Part shown: piece after piece, positions 42,481-50,732 of the stretch
How the letters are laid out: each line of letters starts with the position of its first letter
Position numbering within the stretch: position 1 is the stretch's first letter
Source of the DNA: Saccharibacillus sp. JS10
Lineage (GTDB): Bacteria > Bacillota > Bacilli > Paenibacillales > Paenibacillaceae
Reading direction: 5' to 3'
Length of the DNA: 64,000 nucleotides
NCBI RefSeq assembly: GCF_024436065.1
Contig: NZ_JANFNS010000002.1
Coordinates: forward strand, 917,345-981,344
Notes under the pieces: generated by a model
Told to the model about the DNA's origin: nothing
Seen by the model: the letters and a program-made list of their open reading frames with translations, nothing else
Database searches by the model: none
Program-made: the position numbers and the translations under genes

Positions 42481-43131
42481 ATGAAATTAGATCGTCATGA
42501 CAAATTGCTGATCATCGGAGATTCCGTGACAGATGCAGGACGCGAATACCCGATCGGTTATGGAAATGGGTTGGGTAGCGGTTACCCGGCTTTGGTCGAT
42601 GGATTGTTACGCACGGGATACCCGGAATTAAACTCGGTTGTGCTAAATGTCGGAATCGGGGGTAATACGGTACGTGACTTAAAAAGCCGTTGGCAAAAAG
42701 ACGTCCTTGATCTAAAGCCGGATTGGCTATGTGTCATGATCGGCATCAACGACGTTTGGCGGCAGTTTAGTACACCGGAAGTTATTCAGTCTTTTATTAC
42801 GCTGGAAGAATACGAATCGACATTGCGGGAACTGCTAAGCGCTGTGCAACCGAATGTAAAAGGGCTGATCTTAATGACGCCTTTTTACATGAGCGGTCAG
42901 GAAGATCCGATGCGTTCGATGATGGATCGTTACGGCGCCGTAGTGAAACGTATTGCCGGCGATTACGGTGCAGAATTGGTCGATACGCAAGCCGGGTTCG
43001 ATCGGATGGGACATCATATGATTCAGTCGTCCTTATCGAACGGCTGGGATCATGTCCATCCGAATACGACCGGTCATATGGTGCTTGCGCGCGGTGTCCT
43101 GAATGCGCTTGATTTTGAATGGAATCGATAA
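42481..43131 (+). CDS. SGNH/GDSL-family esterase, likely carbohydrate acetyl esterase
   Basis: This 216-residue cytosolic hydrolase has Ser15 in IIGDSVTDAG (block I), Gly in NVGIGGNTV (block II), Asn in IGINDVW (block III) and Asp190/His193 in WDHVHPN (block V). The overall pattern resembles intracellular acetylxylan esterases of the Axe2 type. This fits the window's other xylose/oligosaccharide genes. There is no signal peptide. The ATG is 13 nt from GAGGAG, longer than usual. It is probably co-regulated with the SMP-30 gene, 41 bp downstream. Confidence 0.88.
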   Translation: MKLDRHDKLLIIGDSVTDAGREYPIGYGNGLGSGYPALVDGLLRTGYPELNSVVLNVGIGGNTVRDLKSRWQKDVLDLKPDWLCVMIGINDVWRQFSTPEVIQSFITLEEYESTLRELLSAVQPNVKGLILMTPFYMSGQEDPMRSMMDRYGAVVKRIAGDYGAELVDTQAGFDRMGHHMIQSSLSNGWDHVHPNTTGHMVLARGVLNALDFEWNR

Positions 43132-43172
43132 AAAGAGCGTTATCTATTTTCAAAAACGAGAGGAGCTTGGCG

Positions 43173-44072
43173 ATGAGTGAATGGGCAGGCGTAGAACCGA
43201 AAGAAATTACAGATTATCGCGCGACGTTGGGTGAAGGCCCTTGCTGGTTAGAAGACTCGCAGACTTTAATGTGGCTCGATATTGAAGGTCGACAACTCCG
43301 TTTTTACAATCCGAGCACAGGTCAAGAAGACGTACATGAATTGAAAGAACGTGCGGGGGCGGCTGTCGGATACGAAGATCGCAAAGTGATTTTGGCTTCG
43401 GAAAACGGATTTATGTACTACGATCTGGATACACGCCAAGCTACGGCGATTTCCGATCCGGAAAAACGTGAAGACAATCGGTTTAACGACGGAAAATGTG
43501 ATGCCAAAGGACGTTTTTGGGCAGGTACGATGAGTCTGGTCGGTAAAGACGGCCAAGGCAGTTTTTACCGGATGACTCCGGATTTGTCTGTGCAAAAAAT
43601 CTTCGGCGACGTATCGACGTCAAATGGACTGGGTTGGAGCCCGGATCAGACGGTCATGTATTATATCGACACAGGTACAAAAAACGTGCAAGCGTTCGAA
43701 TTCGATCTGGAAACCGGTGAACTTGGAGCAGGGAAAGTTGTGGTTTCTTTTGAAAACGAAGAAGGCTGGCCTGACGGAATGACGGTCGACGCTGACGGCA
43801 ATCTCTGGATTGCGCATTACGGTGGCGGGCGTGTCAGCCATTGGGATCCTGTCGGCGGTGTGAAGCTCGGTGAAATATTATTGCCGGCTCAAAATGTGAC
43901 TTGCTGTACGTTCGGCGGAGAAGATTACGGAGATCTGTATATTACGACGGCGTCCGATGGTGTTTCCGATGAAGACTTGGCGAAATTTCCGCTAAGCGGC
44001 GCTTTGTTCGTATGTCGTCCGGGGCCAAAAGGTCAGCCGGCATACAAGTTTGCTGCGGATGTTCAAGCTTAA
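43173..44072 (+). CDS. SMP-30/gluconolactonase/LRE family protein
   Basis: This 299-residue six-bladed beta-propeller has the metal ligand Glu21 in LGEGPCW, FNDGKCDAKGRFWAGTM, STSNGLGWSPD and the catalytic-type Asp in WPDGMTVDADGNLWIAHYGG. These match SMP-30 sugar lactonases, which open aldonolactones with a divalent metal. The ATG at 43173 follows GAGAGGAG by 7 nt; a frame start at 43119 inside the preceding gene is not favoured. With the esterase and AraC regulator it suggests catabolism of an acetylated or oxidised sugar. Confidence 0.9.
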   Translation: MSEWAGVEPKEITDYRATLGEGPCWLEDSQTLMWLDIEGRQLRFYNPSTGQEDVHELKERAGAAVGYEDRKVILASENGFMYYDLDTRQATAISDPEKREDNRFNDGKCDAKGRFWAGTMSLVGKDGQGSFYRMTPDLSVQKIFGDVSTSNGLGWSPDQTVMYYIDTGTKNVQAFEFDLETGELGAGKVVVSFENEEGWPDGMTVDADGNLWIAHYGGGRVSHWDPVGGVKLGEILLPAQNVTCCTFGGEDYGDLYITTASDGVSDEDLAKFPLSGALFVCRPGPKGQPAYKFAADVQA

Positions 44073-44123
44073 TCCAATAGATCATCGTGTTAAAATTCAA
44101 TAAGATTGCGATTCGTAAAGAGT

Positions 44124-44163
44124 AGCGGTGCAGCCCTTGTTTAAAGGCTGCGCCGCTTTTTTC
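44124..44163 (+). terminator. Terminator after the SMP-30 gene
   Basis: AGCGGTGCAGCC (44124-44135) pairs with GGCTGCGCCGCT (44146-44157), with one non-canonical pair, then a run of six Ts. It marks the end of the accessory region. Confidence 0.9.
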
Positions 44164-44284
44164 ATGAAGCTTGGAAATTGCGGTACGGTCAGCAATCCGA
44201 TGATGTTACTCCTTGATCGGTTGTGTTACGATAAGACAAGCCGATGATGAGGCATAGCACATAGATAACAGGAGGATTTGAAGC

Positions 44285-44863
44285 GTGAGAGTCGTAGCTG
44301 GGGAAGCCAAAGGAAGACCCCTTAAAGCAGTGCCGGGCAATGGAACGCGTCCGACAACTGATAAAGTAAAAGAAGCGATCTTTAGTCGAATCGGGCCTTT
44401 TTTCGATGGAGGAAGTGCGCTTGATTTGTTTGCCGGAACCGGCGGGCTTGCGATCGAGGCATTGAGCCGCGGAGTAGAGCGTGCCGTATTCGTAGACGCG
44501 GACGCCAAAAGTATAGAAGTGATCCGCACCAATCTCAAAGCGACGAAGTTCGAGAATCGCGCGGAAGTGTATCGCAATGATGCAGAGCGTGCACTCAAAG
44601 CTTTGAGTAAACGGGAAACGCCTTTTGACCTGGTGTTTCTTGACCCGCCTTATCGGATGAAAAACGGAGCCGAACTCTTGCTTCTTATGGAAGAATATCA
44701 GCTGTTGCAACCGGACGCAGTGATTGTGCTGGAATATGAATCTTCTTATGAGTATCCCGAAACATTCGGTGGTTTTGTATTGCGAAGAAAAGCAGTCTAT
44801 GGAGAAACAGCAGTCTCGATCTACGATTGGGAACCCCCTGCTAAGGAGGACTTGGACATCTAA
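44285..44863 (+). CDS. rsmD: 16S rRNA (guanine(966)-N(2))-methyltransferase
   Basis: This 192-residue Rossmann methyltransferase modifies m2G966 of 16S rRNA using SAM. It has the SAM loop [18 protein letters not shown] (about 46-63) and the catalytic DPPY in [10 protein letters not shown]. The start GTG is 9 nt after AGGAGG. The stop codon overlaps the coaD ATG by one base. The rsmD-coaD pairing is common in Firmicutes. Confidence 0.95.
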   Translation: MRVVAGEAKGRPLKAVPGNGTRPTTDKVKEAIFSRIGPFFDGGSALDLFAGTGGLAIEALSRGVERAVFVDADAKSIEVIRTNLKATKFENRAEVYRNDAERALKALSKRETPFDLVFLDPPYRMKNGAELLLLMEEYQLLQPDAVIVLEYESSYEYPETFGGFVLRRKAVYGETAVSIYDWEPPAKEDLDI

Positions 44864-45375
44864 TGGAAACCGTAGAAAAAAAAGAACGGATCGCCGTATA
44901 TCCGGGGAGTTTCGATCCGGTTACTTTAGGGCATATGGACATTATTCACCGCGCCGCCAAGCAATATGATCGGCTGATTGTAGCGGTGCTCAACAATACA
45001 AGCAAAAGCCCTTTGTTTACGATTGAAGAACGCGCTGATTTACTCAGACAAGCGACAGCCGATATTCCGAATGTCGAAGTCGATGTATTCCGCGATCTGC
45101 TTGTGAATTATATGGATCAAAAGCAAGCGCAGGTGGCGGTACGAGGCGTTCGTTCGGTGACCGATTTTGAATATGAACTTCAGATCGCGACAACAAACCG
45201 CAAATTGAACGAAAATGTAGAAACGATCTTTATGATGACGAACCCTCTGTATTCGTATTTAAGCTCCAGTGTAGTCAAAGAAATTGCCCGATTCGACGGC
45301 GATGTCAGTGAATTGGTGACGCCTGAAGTTCGCCTTGCGCTGAAAGCAAAATTACACGGAGAATCATCGCAATAA
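44863..45375 (+). CDS. coaD: Phosphopantetheine adenylyltransferase
   Basis: This 170-residue enzyme catalyses the penultimate step of coenzyme A synthesis, joining 4'-phosphopantetheine and ATP to dephospho-CoA. The nucleotidyltransferase motif TLGH is at 21-24, preceded by YPGSFDP. The loop [13 protein letters not shown] matches the ISSTxVR motif. AAGGAGG lies inside the 3' end of rsmD. CoA supply links it functionally to the fatty-acid genes downstream. Confidence 0.96.
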   Translation: METVEKKERIAVYPGSFDPVTLGHMDIIHRAAKQYDRLIVAVLNNTSKSPLFTIEERADLLRQATADIPNVEVDVFRDLLVNYMDQKQAQVAVRGVRSVTDFEYELQIATTNRKLNENVETIFMMTNPLYSYLSSSVVKEIARFDGDVSELVTPEVRLALKAKLHGESSQ

Positions 45376-45390
45376 AGGAGATGAAGAGCA

Positions 45391-46419
45391 TTGCCGCGAT
45401 TAACGCGCTTTCGGACTTTAGCGTATATACTCGGTCTGGTTTTGCTTGTGTACGTCGTGATCTATATGCCGACGTCTTATAAGATCGAACGACCCGGTAG
45501 TGCCGAAGAAGTGAAACCTATGGTTTCGGTAGTCGGCGCTGATCCTGAAGAACGTGGAACTTTTATGATGACGACGGTCTCGGTCACGTATGCGAATCTA
45601 GCGTTGCTTGGTTTATCGTGGTTTGACGACAATGCGGAAGTTTCCAAACGCGATCTGGACCAAAGTGACGACGAGTACCGGATCACGCAACAATATTATA
45701 TGAATTCTTCGCAAGCTTCTGCGATTGCGGCGGCTTATCGGGAAGCGAAGATTCCGTTTAAAGTTAAAACCGATTATGTCTTTATTACGAGTGTGCCGAA
45801 TCAAGATCCGCAGCAAAAAGAATTTATCGCGGGAGATCGGATTCAAGCGGTAAATAAGCACTCGATTACTACGCTTGAAGATTTGCGGCAGACGCTGGAA
45901 ACCTACAAAACAGGCGATCAAGTCGAAGTGACGCTTGAGCGTGCAGGCAAAGCTGTGACGCAATCGGTAACCTTGATCGATATTCCGAATGAAGACGGTA
46001 CGACGCGTCCGGGATTTGGGGTGTCGACCGGTGAAGTGCTGCGGATCGATCCGGATCGTGAGCAAGACGAAGTGAAATTTACGCAGACTCAAGTCGGCGG
46101 TCCTTCGGCGGGATTGATGTTCACATTGGAGATTTATAATCAATTGACTCCAGGCGATCTGACGCGGGGGTATCGTATAGCCGGTACGGGTACGATTAAA
46201 TCGGACGGTACCGTCGGAGAAATCGGCGGCGTACAGCACAAGATTGTAGCCGCCGAGCGTAAAGGCGCCGAAGTCTTTTTCGTACCAGCAAGCAACTACT
46301 CGGTCGCGAAAAAGAAATTGGATGAAACGGGCGGAACGATGAAGTTGATTTCCGTAAAAACGTTAGAACAAGCGTTAAATGATCTTCAAAATTTGCCGAT
46401 CAAGAAGGATTCCAAATAA
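45391..46419 (+). CDS. ylbL: Membrane-anchored PDZ-Lon-like protease YlbL
   Basis: This 342-residue protein has one N-terminal membrane helix (about 8-27), a PDZ domain (about 130-200, with GDRIQAVNKHSITTLEDLRQ) and a Lon-type S16 catalytic domain. The catalytic dyad is Ser239 in GGPSAGLMF and Lys284 in GGVQHKIVAAERKG. In B. subtilis YlbL is a DNA-damage checkpoint recovery protease acting on a cell-division inhibitor. The start is TTG behind AAAGGAG. Its 3' end overlaps the converging tmcAL by 20 bp. Confidence 0.93.
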   Translation: MPRLTRFRTLAYILGLVLLVYVVIYMPTSYKIERPGSAEEVKPMVSVVGADPEERGTFMMTTVSVTYANLALLGLSWFDDNAEVSKRDLDQSDDEYRITQQYYMNSSQASAIAAAYREAKIPFKVKTDYVFITSVPNQDPQQKEFIAGDRIQAVNKHSITTLEDLRQTLETYKTGDQVEVTLERAGKAVTQSVTLIDIPNEDGTTRPGFGVSTGEVLRIDPDREQDEVKFTQTQVGGPSAGLMFTLEIYNQLTPGDLTRGYRIAGTGTIKSDGTVGEIGGVQHKIVAAERKGAEVFFVPASNYSVAKKKLDETGGTMKLISVKTLEQALNDLQNLPIKKDSK

Positions 46420-47644
46420 TCGGCGGCTGATAATAATCGGCATAGATCTCTTGGATATGAGGTTTGGCAAAAGCGGAAGCATGTACGGCAGACGCCTGAA
46501 TATCAAGCTGAAGCTGCGGATGATCGAAATCCGCGGCTCGCATGACGATCGGGAGTTTTGCCGTTTTTTTCATGGTTTTGAGCAGTTGCCTGCCTTTGGG
46601 CGAAAAGCCGAGTACGCGAAGATATTGCGGGCCTTGAGCCAGTGTGCTTTGCTCAAACAGAGCGCCGCGATGATTGAGCAGGGCGTGCACGAGCAGACGC
46701 TGCAAGCGGGTGCGCGTATAGCGCTTGGTCTTGATCGCGGCGAGCAGCGATTCGACGTTCCAGTTGTCTAGCCGCGGCAAAGCGGCGGCGATGCGGTGCT
46801 CCAAGCCCTCGCTGACTTCGGGTACGAGGGCAAGGTCTTGCGGCGCGCGCGTCATCAGCGCGGCGAATAGAGGCTGCGCCAGCGCCTCCCAGCCGGACGC
46901 AAGCAGGCGACCGGCGCTCGCTTCGCGTCGCAGCACGCGTAGCGATGCCGCAGGCAGGTACGGCGCGGCATCTTCGATGCCGCCGCTTTCGCGCGCCAGC
47001 GCCGCGCGAATCGCGGTCGCGCTGGCGATCTGACCGCCAGCGGGCAAGCCGGCGTCGTGATAGCCGGCTTGTTCGCGCCGCACGGCAAGCGGCGCGATGT
47101 CGCTCGCGAGCGCGTGCAGCGCTCGCACATAATGCAATCCGAGCGTATCGTTCGGATTGCTCAGCAAAGCGGCGGACTGCTTCCCGCCGCTTTGCTGCGA
47201 CGCCGCCTTCGCGTAGGCGGCAGGGAAACTCATGCCTTCCGCCAAGGCATGAGAAAGCGCTTCTTGCATAGCGGGCGAAGGTTCGCCCTGCATCCGCGAA
47301 GCCAGCTTTTGCAGCGGCTCGACCTCGCCGCTCTCGCTGCCGAAGCAGACGCTATTTACGACGCCTGTGGCGTCAAGCAGCGACACCGCGCCGAAGGCGA
47401 ACCACTGCGCGGATTGCACCGCGTAAGTGATCGGCAGTTCAATAACCAGATCGACGCCAGCAGCCAGCGCCATCTCCGCGCGAGCGCGCTTGGATAGCAG
47501 AGCAGGCTCGCCTCGCTGCATAAAAGCCCCGCTCATCACTGCGATTGAAGCTTCCGCACCGGAAGTTTGCAGCGAGCGCTCCAAATGAAGTTGATGCCCG
47601 TTATGAAACGGATTATATTCGACGATCAATCCGACCGTTTTCAT
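46400..47644 (-). CDS. tmcAL: tRNA(Met) cytidine acetate ligase
   Basis: This 414-residue nucleotidyltransferase-like enzyme (formerly YlbM) uses acetate and ATP to make N4-acetylcytidine at the wobble position of elongator tRNA-Met. EYNPFHNGHQLHL near the N-terminus carries the HxGH motif. VMSGAFMQRGEPALLSKRARAEMALAAGVDLVIELP and a GSESGE segment follow. ATG 47644 is used; TTG 47647 is an alternative, both behind GAGAGGAG. The central portion (about 46750-47560) is far more GC-rich than the rest of the window and Ala/Arg-rich in protein, while both ends are normal. Confidence 0.92.
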   Translation of the reverse strand: MKTVGLIVEYNPFHNGHQLHLERSLQTSGAEASIAVMSGAFMQRGEPALLSKRARAEMALAAGVDLVIELPITYAVQSAQWFAFGAVSLLDATGVVNSVCFGSESGEVEPLQKLASRMQGEPSPAMQEALSHALAEGMSFPAAYAKAASQQSGGKQSAALLSNPNDTLGLHYVRALHALASDIAPLAVRREQAGYHDAGLPAGGQIASATAIRAALARESGGIEDAAPYLPAASLRVLRREASAGRLLASGWEALAQPLFAALMTRAPQDLALVPEVSEGLEHRIAAALPRLDNWNVESLLAAIKTKRYTRTRLQRLLVHALLNHRGALFEQSTLAQGPQYLRVLGFSPKGRQLLKTMKKTAKLPIVMRAADFDHPQLQLDIQASAVHASAFAKPHIQEIYADYYQPPIIWNPS

Positions 47645-47665
47645 CAAAAGATCAAGTCTCCTCTC

Positions 47666-47732
47666 TTAACAAAGCAGGATTTATGTGGTAGAATAAAACT
47701 TCGTCCGGGACATTCCCGGGTTGTTTTTTTAC
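47666..47732 (+). promoter_or_regulatory. Promoter-like sequence followed at once by a small terminator-like hairpin
   Basis: TTAACA (47666-47671) and TAGAAT (47689-47694) are 17 bp apart. The expected start site is about 47701, and CCGGGA-CAT-TCCCGG (47705-47719) with GTTGTTTTTTT follows. A transcript of only about 30 nt would result. It lies in the 336-bp gap 47645-47983 between tmcAL and ylbN, which otherwise shows only the ylbN promoter. Confidence 0.45.
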
Positions 47733-47927
47733 GTCGCGAACGAATATGCTGGATATTGTGAATCCAAGAGACACATTCCGACCGTTATAGAAGCTGTGTG
47801 GAAAGCTTTTGACGGCAAGCACTTCTTTTAGCTTACACGCGTAAACGCTTCGGGGAAAGAGCGAAAAATCTCTGTAACCCGCGTCGCGCGCCGAAAAGGG
47901 CGTAAATGAAAAATACTTGACTGACGG

Positions 47928-47957
47928 TTGACAAAACGTGAGTGAAGTCGATATAAT
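47928..47957 (+). promoter_or_regulatory. Promoter for ylbN-rpmF
   Basis: Consensus TTGACA (47928-47933) and TATAAT (47952-47957) are 18 bp apart, with the ylbN start codon 27 nt later. Confidence 0.85.
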
Positions 47958-47983
47958 AACTTTGTTTGTTTGGAGTGGTGAAT

Positions 47984-48493
47984 ATGCGTCTGCATTTAGG
48001 CAGAACGATTCAAAACGGCGAACCGGTTCGTTTGAACGGCTCAGTGCCAATTGAACGGGCGATCGAAGGTCGATCGGATGTGATTTCTGCTTCTCCTGTG
48101 CTTGCCGAACTGACGGCAACGCCGTCGCTAGATGGCACGGTGGGTGTGAGCGGAACGCTTACGGCGCATTTGGACATGGTTTGCTCGCGCTGCTTGGAGA
48201 ACGCTCATATCGAATTGGAGATTCCATTCGAAGAACGTTTCAAACTGCGTGAAGAAGACGAAGCTGACCTTGAAGACGACGAAGACATGATCCTCGCGGA
48301 CGACGACGTGATCGAGCTTACATCTTACCTGGAAGAATACGTGACGCTTGGCGTACCGAGTGCGCCGCTGTGCAAAGAGGACTGCAAAGGACTCTGCCCG
48401 ACTTGCGGAACTAATCGGAATGAGACAGATTGTGGCTGCGACAATACGGTAATCGACCCTCGGCTTGCCGGGCTCAAAGATTTCTTTAAGTAA
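47984..48493 (+). CDS. ylbN: YceD family protein (DUF177), YlbN-like
   Basis: This 169-residue protein has an N-terminal beta domain and Cys motifs CSRCLEN (middle) and CKEDCKGLCPTCGTNRNETDCGC (C-terminal), typical of Firmicutes DUF177/YceD. A strongly acidic stretch EEDEADLEDDEDMILADDD lies between them. The gene usually precedes rpmF, as here. The family is linked to 23S rRNA or ribosome assembly in other organisms. ATG 47984 follows GGAGTGGTG. Confidence 0.9.
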   Translation: MRLHLGRTIQNGEPVRLNGSVPIERAIEGRSDVISASPVLAELTATPSLDGTVGVSGTLTAHLDMVCSRCLENAHIELEIPFEERFKLREEDEADLEDDEDMILADDDVIELTSYLEEYVTLGVPSAPLCKEDCKGLCPTCGTNRNETDCGCDNTVIDPRLAGLKDFFK

Positions 48494-48561
48494 GCTCGCA
48501 AGTTATGGTATAGTAGCATCCGGCTTTCGAGTCGGTTGACTTGAATAAGGAGGTGTTAAAC

Positions 48562-48735
48562 ATGGCAGTACCTCAACGTAGAACGTCTAAAACGCGCCGC
48601 GACAAACGTCGTACGCATTTCAAATTGGCGGTGCCGGGCATGGTGAAGTGCGAACAATGCGGAGAGCTGAAATTGGCTCACCACGTATGCAAAGTTTGCG
48701 GAACTTACAAGTCCAGAGAAGTTATTTCCCAATAA
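48562..48735 (+). CDS. rpmF: 50S ribosomal protein L32
   Basis: This 57-residue zinc-ribbon ribosomal protein begins [19 protein letters not shown] and has the CxxC...CxxC knuckles CEQCGE and CKVCGT. It is a component of the large subunit. The ATG at 48562 follows AGGAGG. All four zinc cysteines are present, so this is the zinc-containing (C+) form. A terminator follows. Confidence 0.97.
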   Translation: MAVPQRRTSKTRRDKRRTHFKLAVPGMVKCEQCGELKLAHHVCKVCGTYKSREVISQ

Positions 48736-48745
48736 TTCTCAAACA

Positions 48746-48777
48746 AAAAGTCTCGCCTAACGGCGGGGCTTTTTTTG
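48746..48777 (+). terminator. Terminator after rpmF
   Basis: AAAAGTCTCGCC (48746-48757) pairs with GGCGGGGCTTTT with a G-T pair, then further Ts. It separates rpmF from the fapR operon. Confidence 0.88.
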
Positions 48778-48875
48778 CGTTTATTAAGATCTTGATTAAG
48801 ACGTAAATGACATAAGAAAAATCGATAATGCTCGTTTTGACTTTCTTTTTAAGACAGAATGATTTATACTAGAAG

Positions 48876-48892
48876 TTAGTACCAGGTTCTAA
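48876..48892 (+). promoter_or_regulatory. FapR operator
   Basis: TTAGTACCAGGTTCTAA is close to the conserved FapR box (TTAGTACCTNNTACTAA type). It lies just after the -10-like TATACT (48865-48870), where FapR would block transcription until malonyl-CoA is bound. This indicates autoregulation of fapR-plsX-fab genes. Confidence 0.85.
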
Positions 48893-48998
48893 AAGCCTTT
48901 GCGAAGGACCTACATAAGAAGCGCACACGATTGCGCGGCCTTTTCAAAGCAAGCATCAAAGGGGAAGCTGCCCGCTAGCGGGAGCATATAATCGGACT

Positions 48999-49045
48999 TA
49001 GATTGTCGCTTGAACTTCACTTGGTGTGAGTTTTAAGCGACAATT
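48999..49045 (+). promoter_or_regulatory. Hairpin in the long fapR 5' leader
   Basis: ATTGTCGCTT (from about 49002) and AAGCGACAAT (about 49035-49045) can form a 10-bp stem whose loop holds the GTG at 49026. The leader from the -10 to the likely fapR start is about 240 nt and includes the palindrome CCCGCTAGCGGG (about 48970-48981). Possible control of translation is inferred. Confidence 0.5.
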
Positions 49046-49109
49046 TATCATTAGGCGGTTTGCGGAAACCGAAGGCGCGATAAGCGTCCTTCACAAGGAG
49101 GAGATCGGC

Positions 49110-49682
49110 ATCGAACGTTTACCCAAACGTCAGCGTCAACAAAAACTTGTCGAGCTGATCGATGAAAATCCATTCGTGACCGACCGGGAATTGACTCGAC
49201 GCCTTAAAGTGAGTATCCAAACGATTCGCCTTGACCGAATGGAGCTTGGAATACCGGAGCTTCGTGAGCGAATGAAGTTGATGGCGGAACGATCTTACGA
49301 TCAAGTGCGGTCGCTGGCTGCCGAAGAAGTGATCGGGGATATTATCGATCTTCAGTTAGACCGAAGCGGCATTTCGATTTTTGAAATTCGCGAAGAACAT
49401 GTGTTTAGCCGTACGCAGATTGCGCGCGGACATCATATTTTTGCGCAAGCCAATTCACTTGCGGTGGCAGTGATTAATGACGAGATCGCGCTGACAGCTT
49501 CGGCAGATCTGCGTTTCGTTAGACCGATTCATCTCGGTGAAAAATGTATAGCCAAAGCTTATGTGCGTACAAGCCCGGGCAAAGCCTGGAGAGCCAAAGT
49601 CGAAGTGCTTTCCTATGTCGGCGAAGAAATGGTGTTTCAAGGAAACTTTATCATTTACCGGTCCGACGACAAGAACCGGTAA
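49110..49682 (+). CDS. fapR: Fatty acid and phospholipid synthesis repressor FapR, probable AUC start
   Basis: This 190-residue repressor has an N-terminal HTH (about 5-60, with TDRELTRRLKVSIQTIRLDRMELGIPELRERMK) and a hot-dog-fold malonyl-CoA sensor domain (about 75-185, RGHHIFAQANSLAVAVINDE). It senses malonyl-CoA and represses lipid genes. AAGGAGG (49095-49101) sits 8 nt before ATC 49110 (reading IERLPKRQ), and no ATG, GTG, TTG or CTG lies at a sensible distance. A GTG at 49026 would add 28 unusual residues without a ribosome site. The 190-residue form agrees with the known family length of about 188. Confidence 0.9.
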   Translation: MERLPKRQRQQKLVELIDENPFVTDRELTRRLKVSIQTIRLDRMELGIPELRERMKLMAERSYDQVRSLAAEEVIGDIIDLQLDRSGISIFEIREEHVFSRTQIARGHHIFAQANSLAVAVINDEIALTASADLRFVRPIHLGEKCIAKAYVRTSPGKAWRAKVEVLSYVGEEMVFQGNFIIYRSDDKNR

Positions 49683-49706
49683 TACGGTCATAAGGAGGAC
49701 GCGGAA

Positions 49707-50732
49707 ATGATTATTGCGATAGACGCGATGGGCGGCGACCACGCGCCAGAAAGTACAGTAGCAGGAGCGCTGGAAGCAGCTAGCGAGTGGAGCGATATTA
49801 CGATCAAGTTGATCGGAGAAGAATCGAAGCTTGCGCCGCTGGTCGGTGAAGGAAGACCGAACGTACAAATTATTCATGCCGGAGAAGTCATTTCGAGCGA
49901 CGACGAACCGGTAAGAGCCGTGCGCCGCAAAAAAGACGCTTCGATGGTCGTAGCCGGTCGTATGGTGAAAGAAGGCGAAGCCGATGCCATGATCTCTGCC
50001 GGTAACACCGGTGCATTGATGACAGCCGGTCTTCTCGTCGTCGGACGCATGAATGGCGTAGAGCGCCCGGCGCTTGCTCCAATGATTCCGACGCTTGATG
50101 AGAGTGGGCGCGGTACGCTTGCGCTTGATCTTGGTGCCAATATGGATGCCAAGCCCGAACATTTGGCGCAATATGCGCTGATGGGAAGTCTGTACCGGGA
50201 AAAAGTACACGGCATTCATCATCCAAGAGTGGGATTGTTGAATGTCGGCACCGAACCGGGCAAAGGGAACGAGCTGACGAAAGCGGCATATCCGCTCATC
50301 GCTGAACTCCCGATTAACTTTGTCGGCAACGTTGAAGCTCGGGATATTTTGGACGGCGTCTGCGATGTACTGGTCTGCGACGGTTTCGCCGGAAATATTT
50401 TGTTGAAATCGCTTGAAGGCACAGCGGGTGCAGTCTTTAAATTACTTAAACAAGAACTTACTTCTTCGTTTAAAGCGAAAGTCGGTGCCGCTCTTGTGAT
50501 GCCGCAACTTCGTGGTCTGAAATCGAAGATGGATTATAAAGAACATGGCGGAGCGCCGCTGCTTGGATTGAACGGTCTTGTGATCAAAGCACACGGTTCG
50601 TCGGACGCCGCAGCGATCAAAAACGCGGTGCGTCAAGCGCGAACAGCGATTGAAAGTCGCTTGGTTGCGAGTATTTCCGAAAGTATGGAGCAGGTAAATC
50701 AGCAAATCAGCGGGAAGAGAGTGACAGATTAA
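49707..50732 (+). CDS. plsX: Phosphate acyltransferase PlsX
   Basis: This 341-residue enzyme makes acyl-phosphate from acyl-ACP for phospholipid synthesis. The N-terminal [13 protein letters not shown] (residues 3-15) is the family signature; [19 protein letters not shown] and [12 protein letters not shown] are further hallmarks. AAGGAGG precedes the ATG by a normal distance. The stop overlaps the fabH ATG (TAATG). It is a peripheral membrane protein working with PlsY, which is not in this window. Confidence 0.97.
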   Translation: MIIAIDAMGGDHAPESTVAGALEAASEWSDITIKLIGEESKLAPLVGEGRPNVQIIHAGEVISSDDEPVRAVRRKKDASMVVAGRMVKEGEADAMISAGNTGALMTAGLLVVGRMNGVERPALAPMIPTLDESGRGTLALDLGANMDAKPEHLAQYALMGSLYREKVHGIHHPRVGLLNVGTEPGKGNELTKAAYPLIAELPINFVGNVEARDILDGVCDVLVCDGFAGNILLKSLEGTAGAVFKLLKQELTSSFKAKVGAALVMPQLRGLKSKMDYKEHGGAPLLGLNGLVIKAHGSSDAAAIKNAVRQARTAIESRLVASISESMEQVNQQISGKRVTD

